Shown piece after piece: positions 1 through 5,117 of a stretch of 5,117 nucleotides of DNA. The stretch comes from Clostridia bacterium. Its GTDB lineage: Bacteria; Bacillota; DSM-521; Neomoorellales; Neomoorellaceae. The notes under the pieces were generated by a model, which was given only the letters and a program-made list of their open reading frames with translations, did no database searches and was not told the DNA's origin. Every line of letters begins with the position of its first letter. Within the stretch, counting starts at the first letter, position 1. Made by a program: the position numbers and the translations under genes. The stretch is taken from contig JAAYGJ010000025.1 in the NCBI GenBank assembly GCA_012727745.1, forward strand, positions 1 through 5,117, given 5' to 3'.

Positions 1-403
1 GGGTCAATTCTATTTTACGATCTACATCTTTCTTTAAACCAATATCTTCTTTAGGTATTCTGCCATTTTTACATATTACCGAAGCAACGCTAAAGCCATG
101 TTTTTTGAGTAACTGCGATAAAATCCTAGCTTCTCTTCTCAGCCCGTCACAAAAAGCAATGCCGAGCTTTTGGTAGCCCATACTCTGGCAAAAACGTATT
201 GTTTCTTCAACCCGCGACCAGTTACAATAGCCTTTAGCTTCAATTCTGCATGAGTTCAGGAAAAATTCTTTTACATCCTGTTTCTCGTATTCTTTTAGTA
301 TTTCTTTATTCAAATTGACATCGTTTAATGGACAGTTTTTAGGTATCTTAAGCGGCTCTTTCTCACTGCAGGCACGAATACTGCAATCTACGCAACTGTA
401 CAT
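1..403 (-). CDS. DUF1847 family cysteine-rich, probably metal-binding protein (partial, C-terminus off the window)
   Basis: This open frame starts at the ATG at 403-401 and runs off the window start after 134 codons; from memory the family is about 200 residues or more, so the C-terminal third is missing. The N-terminus begins MYSCVDC and places cysteines at residues 4, 7, 12 and 24 (CxxCxxxxC, then NCP), which looks like a metal or Fe-S site. Next come the family-like stretches RIEAKGYCNWSRVEE (53-67), a GYQKLGIAFCDGLRREA block (76-92) and HGFSVASVICKNGRIPKEDIG (102-122), with further cysteines at 52, 60, 72, 85 and 111. An RBS (AAAGGGGAAG) lies 7 nt before the ATG. Function is unknown. DUF1847 proteins are found mainly in anaerobes, and I recognise the family from these motifs only. 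The gene sits 60 nt after the amidohydrolase on the same strand, so read-through from the operon is possible. Its GC content (about 38%) is far below its neighbours', which may mean a separate origin. Confidence 0.8.
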   Translation of the reverse strand, partial: MYSCVDCSIRACSEKEPLKIPKNCPLNDVNLNKEILKEYEKQDVKEFFLNSCRIEAKGYCNWSRVEETIRFCQSMGYQKLGIAFCDGLRREARILSQLLKKHGFSVASVICKNGRIPKEDIGLKKDVDRKIELT

Positions 404-461
404 ATATTTCTTCCCCTTTAAGTTTATTTTGTTCTCACCCGATGTTCTATAAGCAATCCCT

Positions 462-480
462 CTTCAGGTTAATCCTGAAA
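462..480 (-). repeat. Small inverted repeat over the amidohydrolase stop codon
   Basis: On the minus strand TTTCAGG-ATTAA-CCTGAAG forms a six-pair stem plus one T-G wobble around a 5-nt loop, and it overlaps the TGA stop. No T-run follows, so it is not a standard intrinsic terminator. It might slow or partly attenuate transcription between the hydrolase and the DUF1847 gene, but it could also be chance. Confidence 0.3.
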
Positions 481-1315
481 TCTTGAACAGCCTGGCAGCG
501 TTGCCGCCCTTTACTTTAGCCTCATCAGCCGCCGGTAGTGCTGCCAGGCCCTTAAAGTAGCGCTGGGGAGAGATAAGGGGATAATCGCTGCCAAACAGGA
601 CTTTATCTATAACTCCAGCAGCCCTGGCAGCTGCATAAATATCCGGCCGGTAGAGGAAAGGTGTTGCAGCCGTATCGTAAAAAACGTTGGCCAGGGCCTT
701 CTTCAGTTCCGGCATCAGCTCATAAACCCACAGGCCCCCGCCCCAGTGAGCCATAATAATCTTTAAACGCGGGTTCTGTTCGGCAAAAGTACAGGCCTGG
801 ACGGGAGTTGTAGCCGTCTTGCCGGGATAATAATGGCCTACCGGTTCATTCACATGGAGCAGCAGCGGCCACTCCATTTCAGTTAAAAGACCTGCCAGCC
901 GGCCCACATCCTGTTGGCGGGTCAAATCAAAGCCCTGCCCCTCCGGGAACAATTCGCCTACACCGGCCAGCCCTCCGGCCTGGCAGCGTGCCAGCTCGGC
1001 TTCCAGCCCAGGGGCCAGAGGATTAACACAGGCCAAACCAATGAAGCGCTGCGGGTAGCGAGCAGTCATGGCCATTACATAATCATTGCTGGCGCGACAA
1101 AGACCCATATCTCTAAAAGCAAAGCCAAAGACTACCGCCTGGTCGATGCCAGCCTGGTCCATTGCCTCTATAACCTCTTCGCCGGTGGCGAATTTGTTTT
1201 GGGGGCTGCTGCTGAGCAGCTTGAAGTACGGGTCGAGTTCACCATAACGTTTTGCCGCTCCGCTTACCTCCGGCGAGGTAAGATGCACATGGCAGTCAAT
1301 TTTTAACATCGTCAT
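464..1315 (-). CDS. Amidohydrolase-2 family metal-dependent hydrolase (TIM barrel)
   Basis: This is a 283-residue cytoplasmic protein of the amidohydrolase-2 (PF04909-like) branch of the metal-dependent TIM-barrel hydrolases, about the usual length. Visible active-site landmarks, in order: HVH at residues 9-11 after beta strand 1; GE at 120-121; the strand-5 histidine in LLLH (H154); the strand-6 histidine in MAHWGGG (H190); the strand-8 aspartate in FGSDYP (D244); and the closing GNAARLF (271-277). Together these would bind one divalent metal and activate water. Relatives include decarboxylases (ACMSD, isoorotate decarboxylase type) and lactonases, so the reaction could be hydrolysis or decarboxylation. 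The substrate cannot be read from the sequence. The first ATG is preferred over the one two codons later: AAGGTGAG lies 5 nt before it, and would be 11 nt from the second. The gene follows the permease stop by 23 nt, so it is probably co-transcribed and acts on the imported compound or a product of it. There is no signal peptide. Confidence 0.88.
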   Translation of the reverse strand: MTMLKIDCHVHLTSPEVSGAAKRYGELDPYFKLLSSSPQNKFATGEEVIEAMDQAGIDQAVVFGFAFRDMGLCRASNDYVMAMTARYPQRFIGLACVNPLAPGLEAELARCQAGGLAGVGELFPEGQGFDLTRQQDVGRLAGLLTEMEWPLLLHVNEPVGHYYPGKTATTPVQACTFAEQNPRLKIIMAHWGGGLWVYELMPELKKALANVFYDTAATPFLYRPDIYAAARAAGVIDKVLFGSDYPLISPQRYFKGLAALPAADEAKVKGGNAARLFKISGLT

Positions 1316-1338
1316 GCTAGCTCACCTTGCGCCTATAA

Positions 1339-2274
1339 TTATCTCTCCTCGCGGTCATAAGGAATCGACAGGGCAGCCGGAGCCCCCACTCTCTTAGCTA
1401 GGGTATGGCGGGTTACCACAATCAAAACAATTACCGTTAAAACATAGGGCATCATCTTTAAAAAGAAAACCGGAACCTGGATATTGGTACTGGCCTGCAG
1501 GGTATAAGTAAGAGCATCAACACCACCAAATAGATAGGCACCCAGCACGGCCCTGAAGGGGTCCCAGAAAGCAAAAATCACCAGGGCCACCGCAATCCAG
1601 CCGCGCCCGGCCGTCATGTTCTCTAACCAGCTGGGAGCGTAAGCCAGCGAGAGATAGGCTCCGCCAGCCCCGGCGAGCATACCGCCTATAATTACATAAG
1701 TATAGCGCAGGGCAAAAACATTAACTCCCAGAGCGTCAGCCGCTGCCGGATTCTCACCTATAGCTCGCAAATTCAACCCCCACCTGGTGCGATATAAGTA
1801 ATAGCCCAGCAGGGGCACCAATATATAAGAAAGGTAAACCAGAACATCCTGGCTGAAAAAGACCGGCCCCAGCAGTGGGATGTCAGACAGTACGGGGATG
1901 GGTGCTTTTTTAAAACTCAACGGCAGGGGAATGCCGATATAGGGTTTGCCCAAAAAACCGCTAACCCCGGTACCAAAAATAGTCAGCGCCAGGCCGGTTA
2001 CCACCTGGTTGGCCCGCAAAGTAATGGTCAAAAAGGCAAAGATGGCAGCCAGGGCACCGGCAGCCAGCAGAGCCACCAGGAAACCCGCCCAGGGACTGGC
2101 ACTGCGGACGGCTACCATATAACCGCAAACCGCACCTACCAGCATCATGCCTTCTACCCCCAGGTTTAAAACGCCAGAACGTTCACAGATGATCTCCCCC
2201 AGGGCGGCATAAAGTATGGGTGTGCCGGCAGTGACAGCTGCTGCCAGGATCGTAATTAACACAGTGTTTTCCAT
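1339..2274 (-). CDS. BMP-type ABC importer, second permease (NupQ/YufQ-like)
   Basis: This is a 311-residue inner-membrane permease of the BPD_transp_2 (PF02653) family, close to the length of Bacillus NupQ (about 320, from memory). Hydrophobic segments lie at roughly 7-28, 38-57, 62-86, 90-108, 141-162, 188-212, 225-254 and 268-288, and the C-terminal tail is charged and cytoplasmic. Family signatures are ERSGVLNLGVEGMM (31-44), the ATPase-coupling loop WGLNLRAIGENPAAADALG (165-183) and GRGWIAVALVIFAFWDP (223-239). It pairs with the permease encoded just upstream to form a heterodimeric channel driven by the double-domain ATPase. The start is one base after the upstream TAA. Its Shine-Dalgarno (AAAGGGGGA) lies inside the last codons of the upstream gene, so translation is very probably coupled. 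The family carries nucleosides, and in some members other small molecules, so substrate identity is open. Confidence 0.93.
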   Translation of the reverse strand: MENTVLITILAAAVTAGTPILYAALGEIICERSGVLNLGVEGMMLVGAVCGYMVAVRSASPWAGFLVALLAAGALAAIFAFLTITLRANQVVTGLALTIFGTGVSGFLGKPYIGIPLPLSFKKAPIPVLSDIPLLGPVFFSQDVLVYLSYILVPLLGYYLYRTRWGLNLRAIGENPAAADALGVNVFALRYTYVIIGGMLAGAGGAYLSLAYAPSWLENMTAGRGWIAVALVIFAFWDPFRAVLGAYLFGGVDALTYTLQASTNIQVPVFFLKMMPYVLTVIVLIVVTRHTLAKRVGAPAALSIPYDREER

Positions 2275-2275
2275 G

Positions 2276-3373
2276 TTATTTTCCCCCTTTGCGACCTATA
2301 CGGAGGCGATAACGGGTCAATATTTCGCCCCCCAGGACGAAAAAAAGGATGGCACTCTGGAGCATAGAAACAGTGGCCGCCGGCACACCTGAAGTCTGAA
2401 CGCTATAGCCCCCCACAATTAGCCCGCCGAAAAGGAAGGACACCAGGATAATGCCTGCCGGGTGCAGCTTGGCCAGCCAGGCAACAATTATAGCCGTATA
2501 GCCATAGCCGGGAGATATGCCGTGCTGCAGGCGGTGCGTAATCCCGGCCACCTCACTCATACCGGCCAGGCCAGCCAGGGCACCGCTTAAAAACATTACC
2601 AGGATAATATTCCGTTTAATATTCATACCCGCATAGGAAGCAGCGCTGGCGTTCTCCCCGGTCACCCGTATTTCATAACCCCAGCGGGTCCGCCAGAGAA
2701 CAATGCTCAGCAATAAAGCAGCCATTAAAGCAAAAACCAGTCCCAAATGCACCCGGGTGCCAAGGAGGGTAGGTAAAGTAGCAGCTTTACTAAAGGAAAC
2801 CGTAAGGGGAAAATTAAATCCCTGGGGGTCTTTCCAGGGGCCGTAGACCAGGTAATCCACCCATAGAATAGCCACATAATTTAACATTAGGGTAGTAATA
2901 ACTTCATTAACCCCCCACAGAGCCCGGGGTATGGCTGGTAGGCAGGCCCAGAGCCCTCCCATCAGGCATCCGGCTATAAACATGGCCGGCAACATTATAT
3001 AGAATGGCAGTTCAGGAAAGCTAAGCGCCACCCAGCTGGCACCAAAAGTACCCATGTAAAACTGCCCTTCAGCGCCGATATTCCAGAGCAGCATGCGAAA
3101 AGCGACCGATACACCCAGCCCGGCCAGCATTAAAGGGATGGCCTTGACAATAGTTTCTGAAAAACCATATCTGGAACCCACAGCACCATGCAGCATGTTC
3201 TGGTAAACCTCTAAGGGGTTAAAACCTGTAAAGGCCAGAAATACCGCGCCTAAGCCCAGGGCCAGGAAAACTGACAGTACCGGAACCAGCACCGCTATCA
3301 CCGGTGAAGGCTGCAGGCGTTTTTCCCAGCTAATCAGGGGAGCGGCTGTCGTATCCTCCGCAGGCATCTTCAT
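2276..3373 (-). CDS. BMP-type ABC importer, first permease (NupP/YufP-like)
   Basis: This is a 365-residue inner-membrane permease of the same BPD_transp_2 superfamily as its downstream partner, but of the distinct NupP-type branch. It has a cytoplasmic N-terminus of about 24 residues, then hydrophobic segments near 26-49, 76-96, 105-119, 124-146, 160-176, 209-228, 254-275, 291-321 and 335-350. Diagnostic stretches are FRMLLWNIGAEGQFYMG (92-108), GVNEVITTLMLNYVA (154-168), the coupling loop WGYEIRVTGENASAASYAGMN (231-251), GYGYTAIIVAWLAKLHP (289-305) and the end FFVLGGEILTRYRLR. The length is slightly above the roughly 350 I recall for NupP. Its ATG overlaps the ATPase stop as TAATG, and GGAGG lies 10 nt before it inside the ATPase gene, which supports this start over the Met two codons later and points to coupled translation and fixed stoichiometry. 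Confidence 0.93.
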   Translation of the reverse strand: MKMPAEDTTAAPLISWEKRLQPSPVIAVLVPVLSVFLALGLGAVFLAFTGFNPLEVYQNMLHGAVGSRYGFSETIVKAIPLMLAGLGVSVAFRMLLWNIGAEGQFYMGTFGASWVALSFPELPFYIMLPAMFIAGCLMGGLWACLPAIPRALWGVNEVITTLMLNYVAILWVDYLVYGPWKDPQGFNFPLTVSFSKAATLPTLLGTRVHLGLVFALMAALLLSIVLWRTRWGYEIRVTGENASAASYAGMNIKRNIILVMFLSGALAGLAGMSEVAGITHRLQHGISPGYGYTAIIVAWLAKLHPAGIILVSFLFGGLIVGGYSVQTSGVPAATVSMLQSAILFFVLGGEILTRYRLRIGRKGGK

Positions 3374-4890
3374 TAAGCGCCAACCTCCATTCTTTTAGCT
3401 CCGGCCATCATCAGACCAAGCTCCTCGACCCTAGCTGCAGCAGTATCCACAAGGCCAGTTATCTCACCTTCATACATGACAGCAATACGATCAGCGAGGC
3501 GGAAAAGTTCTTCCAGATCCTCAGAAATTAACAAAATCGCCGCCCCTGCAGCTCGCTGTTCCAGTAAAAGCCGGTGTACCGCCTCGGTAGCGCCAATATC
3601 GAGTCCCCGGGACGGGTATTCAGCCACCAGGAGGCGGGGACAGGTGGAAATCTCACGGGCCAACAGCAACCTCTGCAAGTTACCGCCGGACATCAGCTTC
3701 ACCGGAACATCCAGACCGGCCATCCTCACCTTAAAACGCTCCACCAGTTCCCTAGCCCAAAGACGAACCTGCCGACGGTCAATAAAAGTTTTGCCCCAGC
3801 GTTCCTGGCGATATTCCTTAAGGAGCAGGTTGTCCACTGCCCCTAAGTTAGGCACCAGGCCCATATCCAGCCGGTCGGCCGGTATATAGCCCACACCTGC
3901 ATTGATAGCCTCAAGAGGATTACCTTGCTCCAATACCCGGCCGGCAATTGTGATTCTCCCGGCGACAATAGTGCGCATGCCCGCAACAGCTTCTGCCAGC
4001 TCCCGCTGGCCGTTGCCGGCCACCCCGGCTATGCCCAGAATTTCCCCGGCAGCCACTGTCAGGTTAATCCCCTTAAGAGCTTCCAGGCCCTTATCATTTA
4101 ACACCCTTAAATCTTCTATAGACAAAACCGTAGCGCTCCGGCTGGCTGCAGGTTTCTGCCTCAGTCCCTTTAGTTCCCGGCCGACCATTAACCGGGCTAG
4201 CTCTTTTTCGCTGGTATCCTGTTTCTTAACAGTTGCAACCGTTTTGCCAGCCCGTAAAATAGTGATGGTATCGGCTGCCTCCATTACTTCCTGCAATTTA
4301 TGGGTGATAAAAACTACCGCACAGCCCTGTTCAGCCATCTTTTTCAAGGTGCGGTACAGCTCTCGAGCTTCCTGGGGCGTCAAAACAGCCGTCGGTTCAT
4401 CAAGGATCAGCACCCGGGCTTTACGGTAGAGGAGCTTAATAATTTCTACCCGCTGTTGTTCGCCTACTGAAAGCTGCCAGATACGGGCCTGAGGGTCCAC
4501 CTCAAGGCCATATTCCCGCGATAGCTCTCCTATTTCTTGAGCTATTTTGTTTAAATTGAGGTTGAAACCGCCCTTTAATCCCAGAGCCACATTCTCAGTA
4601 ACTGTAAAAGGCGCTACCAGGCGAAAATGCTGGTGTACCATACCAATACCTTTATTAATAGCATCCCGGGGCGAGCGAAAGCTCACCTTTTGCCCTTCAA
4701 AATAAATCTCTCCTCGTTCAGGCCGGTAAAGCCCGGTCAGAACACTCATCAACGTACTTTTACCAGCACCGTTCTCCCCCAGCAGGGCATGGATCTCCCC
4801 GGCATAAACGGCTAAATTGACGTCTTCGTTAGCTACAACCCCGGGGAAAGTTTTGGTAATACCCCGCATTTCTACCAGAGGAGCAGTCAT
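3373..4890 (-). CDS. BMP-type ABC importer, double-domain ATP-binding protein (NupO/YufO-like)
   Basis: This is a 505-residue cytoplasmic ATPase with two fused nucleotide-binding domains, the usual length for the sugar/nucleoside CUT2-like group. Domain 1 is complete: Walker A GENGAGKST (38-46), Q-loop Q87 in GIGMVHQHF, signature LSVGEQQR (140-147), Walker B LILDEPT (161-167) and switch histidine H197 in ITHK. Domain 2 is degenerate. Its Walker A position reads GVAGNGQRE (289-297) with no lysine-serine pair, Walker B reads LLVAEYPSRGLD (420-431) with tyrosine at the catalytic-glutamate position, and SED (456-458) replaces the switch histidine. Its signature LMSGGNLQR (399-407) is intact. Only the site made of domain-1 Walker A and domain-2 signature should therefore hydrolyse ATP, as is typical of this family. 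GIGMVHQHFxLV...FTVTEN strongly resembles the BMP-linked importers. The start is supported by GGGAGG 7 nt before the ATG. It is the first operon gene in the window; no binding protein gene precedes it here. Confidence 0.95.
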   Translation of the reverse strand: MTAPLVEMRGITKTFPGVVANEDVNLAVYAGEIHALLGENGAGKSTLMSVLTGLYRPERGEIYFEGQKVSFRSPRDAINKGIGMVHQHFRLVAPFTVTENVALGLKGGFNLNLNKIAQEIGELSREYGLEVDPQARIWQLSVGEQQRVEIIKLLYRKARVLILDEPTAVLTPQEARELYRTLKKMAEQGCAVVFITHKLQEVMEAADTITILRAGKTVATVKKQDTSEKELARLMVGRELKGLRQKPAASRSATVLSIEDLRVLNDKGLEALKGINLTVAAGEILGIAGVAGNGQRELAEAVAGMRTIVAGRITIAGRVLEQGNPLEAINAGVGYIPADRLDMGLVPNLGAVDNLLLKEYRQERWGKTFIDRRQVRLWARELVERFKVRMAGLDVPVKLMSGGNLQRLLLAREISTCPRLLVAEYPSRGLDIGATEAVHRLLLEQRAAGAAILLISEDLEELFRLADRIAVMYEGEITGLVDTAAARVEELGLMMAGAKRMEVGA

Positions 4891-4897
4891 CTAATTT

Positions 4898-4903
4898 CCT
4901 CCC
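4898..4903 (-). promoter_or_regulatory. Strong Shine-Dalgarno of the ABC ATPase gene
   Basis: GGGAGG with a 7-nt spacer (AAATTAG) precedes the ATG at 4890. It fixes the start of the ATPase gene and marks a well-translated first cistron. Confidence 0.85.
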
Positions 4904-4916
4904 ATATCAGATTGCT

Positions 4917-4953
4917 TCCTGCAATTTTCGCCACAAAAACAGCTGAATCCTGC
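4917..4953 (-). repeat. GCAGGA direct repeat, 31-nt period, in operon leader
   Basis: On the minus strand GCAGGA occurs at 4953-4948 and again at 4922-4917, start to start 31 nt, about three helical turns. Between them lies the T-rich stretch TGTTTTTGTGGCGAAAATT. The pair could be a regulator site or part of a dispersed leader element, but two 6-mers alone are weak evidence. Confidence 0.3.
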
Positions 4954-4960
4954 CGTAAAT

Positions 4961-4989
4961 TTATTTGCCTGTGTAATTAATCCGGTCAA
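4961..4989 (-). promoter_or_regulatory. Weak candidate sigma-A promoter for the ABC operon
   Basis: TTGACC (4989-4984) matches five of six bases of the -35 consensus. After 17 nt comes AAATAA (4966-4961), a poor -10; TAAATT three bases further on fits better but would need a 20-nt spacer. Transcription from within or upstream of the intron is an alternative. It is listed because it is the only -35-like hexamer in the leader at a sensible distance from the start codon. Confidence 0.25.
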
Positions 4990-5019
4990 TCAATAGCCCA
5001 GTAAAAGCTTTTTAAAATC

Positions 5020-5058
5020 GAGTAGGAGGCGAGTAATTATTTTACTCGCCGTCCCCTC
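5020..5058 (-). ncRNA. Group II intron domain VI with bulged branch-point A
   Basis: A perfect 9-bp stem, GGCGAGTAA (5050-5042) with TTACTCGCC (5036-5028), is capped by a 5-nt loop. Below it, GGA (5054-5052) pairs with TCC (5027-5025) and GAG (5058-5056) with CTC (5022-5020). This leaves A5023 unpaired, the seventh base counted back from the intron end at 5017, which is the standard place for the branch-point adenosine. Confidence 0.85.
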
Positions 5059-5059
5059 A

Positions 5060-5093
5060 CACCACCGGACATACGGGCCCGTATCCGGCGGTT
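5060..5093 (-). ncRNA. Group II intron domain V (catalytic hairpin)
   Basis: This is a hairpin of the canonical 34 nt. The lower stem ACCGCCGG (5092-5085) pairs with CCGGTGGT (5068-5061) and includes a G-U wobble at 5089/5064 inside the catalytic triad C5090-G5089-C5088. A 2-nt bulge, GT (5070-5069), follows on the 3' side. The upper stem ATACG/CGTAT (5084-5080 and 5075-5071) is capped by GGCC (5079-5076). Stem lengths, bulge position and wobble all match the family model. The loop is not the common GNRA type. Confidence 0.88.
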
Positions 5094-5117
5094 CATTAGT
5101 TGAATGCTTTTGACAAC

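Larger units (their letters stand above)
4891..5016 (-). other. Leader region between intron end and ABC operon
   Basis: This is 126 bp of AT-rich noncoding DNA, read on the minus strand. All three minus-strand frames hit stops quickly (in the two frames open at the intron boundary, after about 8-9 codons), and none resembles the end of a binding-protein gene. It begins with TTTTAAAAAGCTTTTA (counting the last intron base), which includes the 10-bp palindrome AAAAGCTTTT at 5003-5012. It then contains a weak promoter candidate, a GCAGGA direct repeat, a small ATTGC/GCAAT hairpin (4925-4911) and the operon RBS GGGAGG (4903-4898). I see no riboswitch. Confidence 0.6.
5017..5117 (-). mobile_element. 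Group II intron, 3' end (partial; 5' part outside window)
   Basis: The last 101 bases of a bacterial group II intron, a self-splicing ribozyme and retroelement, in the same orientation as the operon. The region folds as domain V followed after a 2-nt joint by domain VI, and ends CTACTCGAT, giving the expected 3'-terminal AY (A5018-T5017). Upstream of domain V, GTTG (5117-5114) and CAAC (5102-5099) could close the base of domain IV, where a reverse transcriptase/maturase gene would normally lie. That gene and domains I-III are beyond the window, so it cannot be told whether the element is complete or mobile. The CGC triad points to the IIC-like bacterial group. Such introns often insert behind a terminator hairpin, and the T-rich start of the 3' exon (TTTAAAA) would suit this, but the 5' exon is not visible. 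Confidence 0.87.

Noticed and set aside
404..463. Promoter for the DUF1847 gene (TTGCTT followed by ACAAAAT-like bases)
   Set aside because: Both hexamers are poor matches and the spacing is unclear in a 60-bp gap; not strong enough to list.
462..480. Inverted repeat at the amidohydrolase stop as a terminator
   Set aside because: The stem has only six pairs plus a wobble and is followed by GAGGGATT rather than T residues; kept only as a low-confidence repeat.
914..1306. Plus-strand open frame inside the amidohydrolase gene
   Set aside because: It lies wholly antisense to a gene with clear active-site motifs, and its translation resembles no family I recognise.
3476..4429. Plus-strand open frames across the ABC ATPase gene
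   Set aside because: They are antisense shadows of conserved ABC motifs, with arginine/serine-rich low-complexity translations.
4627..4815. 62-codon plus-strand open frame
   Set aside because: It is antisense to the Walker A and Q-loop region of the ATPase, with no recognisable features.
4901..5016. Purine riboswitch in the operon leader
   Set aside because: ATATGG occurs, but only overlapping the RBS. The other conserved junction and loop sequences and the three-stem layout are absent.
4960..5016. Tail of a binding-protein gene before the ATPase
   Set aside because: The frames open after the intron stop within about 8-9 codons, and the short peptides do not resemble BMP C-termini.
5028..5050. 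GGCGAGTAA/TTACTCGCC inverted repeat as a rho-independent terminator
   Set aside because: Neither strand has a T-run right after the stem, and the stem fits domain VI of the intron with its branch point.

Overview
The window reads almost entirely on the minus strand. It suggests a Gram-positive, probably anaerobic Firmicute of the Moorella/Desulfotomaculum/Pelotomaculum sort. This rests on strong AGGAGG-type ribosome binding sites, tightly packed genes, about 55% GC in the coding lines I sampled, a DUF1847 protein (common in anaerobic Clostridia) and a bacterial group II intron end. The taxonomic guess is an inference from style, not a match.

Layout in transcription order (high to low coordinates): (1) 5117-5017, the 3' end of a group II intron. 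Domain V has a CGC triad, and domain VI has a bulged branch-point A seven bases from the 3' splice site. The rest of the intron, including any reverse transcriptase gene, lies outside the window. (2) 5016-4891, a 126-bp AT-rich leader with a weak candidate promoter, a GCAGGA direct repeat and a strong RBS. (3) 4890-1339, three tightly coupled genes for a BMP-type (NupOPQ-like) ABC importer: a double-domain ATPase, then two different membrane permeases. Junctions are TAATG (1-nt overlap) and a 1-nt gap. (4) 1315-464, an amidohydrolase-2 family metal-dependent hydrolase 23 nt downstream with its own RBS, very likely in the same operon. (5) 403-1, the N-terminal 134 residues of a cysteine-rich DUF1847 protein, cut by the window edge. 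It is much poorer in GC (about 38% by hand count) than the operon.

The importer most likely takes up a nucleoside, nucleobase or related small molecule. The amidohydrolase probably acts on the imported compound or a breakdown product. The substrate-binding lipoprotein (BMP family) that such importers need is not in the window. The place where it normally sits, just upstream of the ATPase gene, is occupied by the intron end. Whether it lies beyond the intron, lies elsewhere, or was separated from its operon by the insertion is the main open question here.

I found no tRNA, rRNA, CRISPR array, IS element or convincing rho-independent terminator. No plus-strand gene is supported. Nothing here looks like a wholly new system; the intron end and its position are the most noteworthy points.
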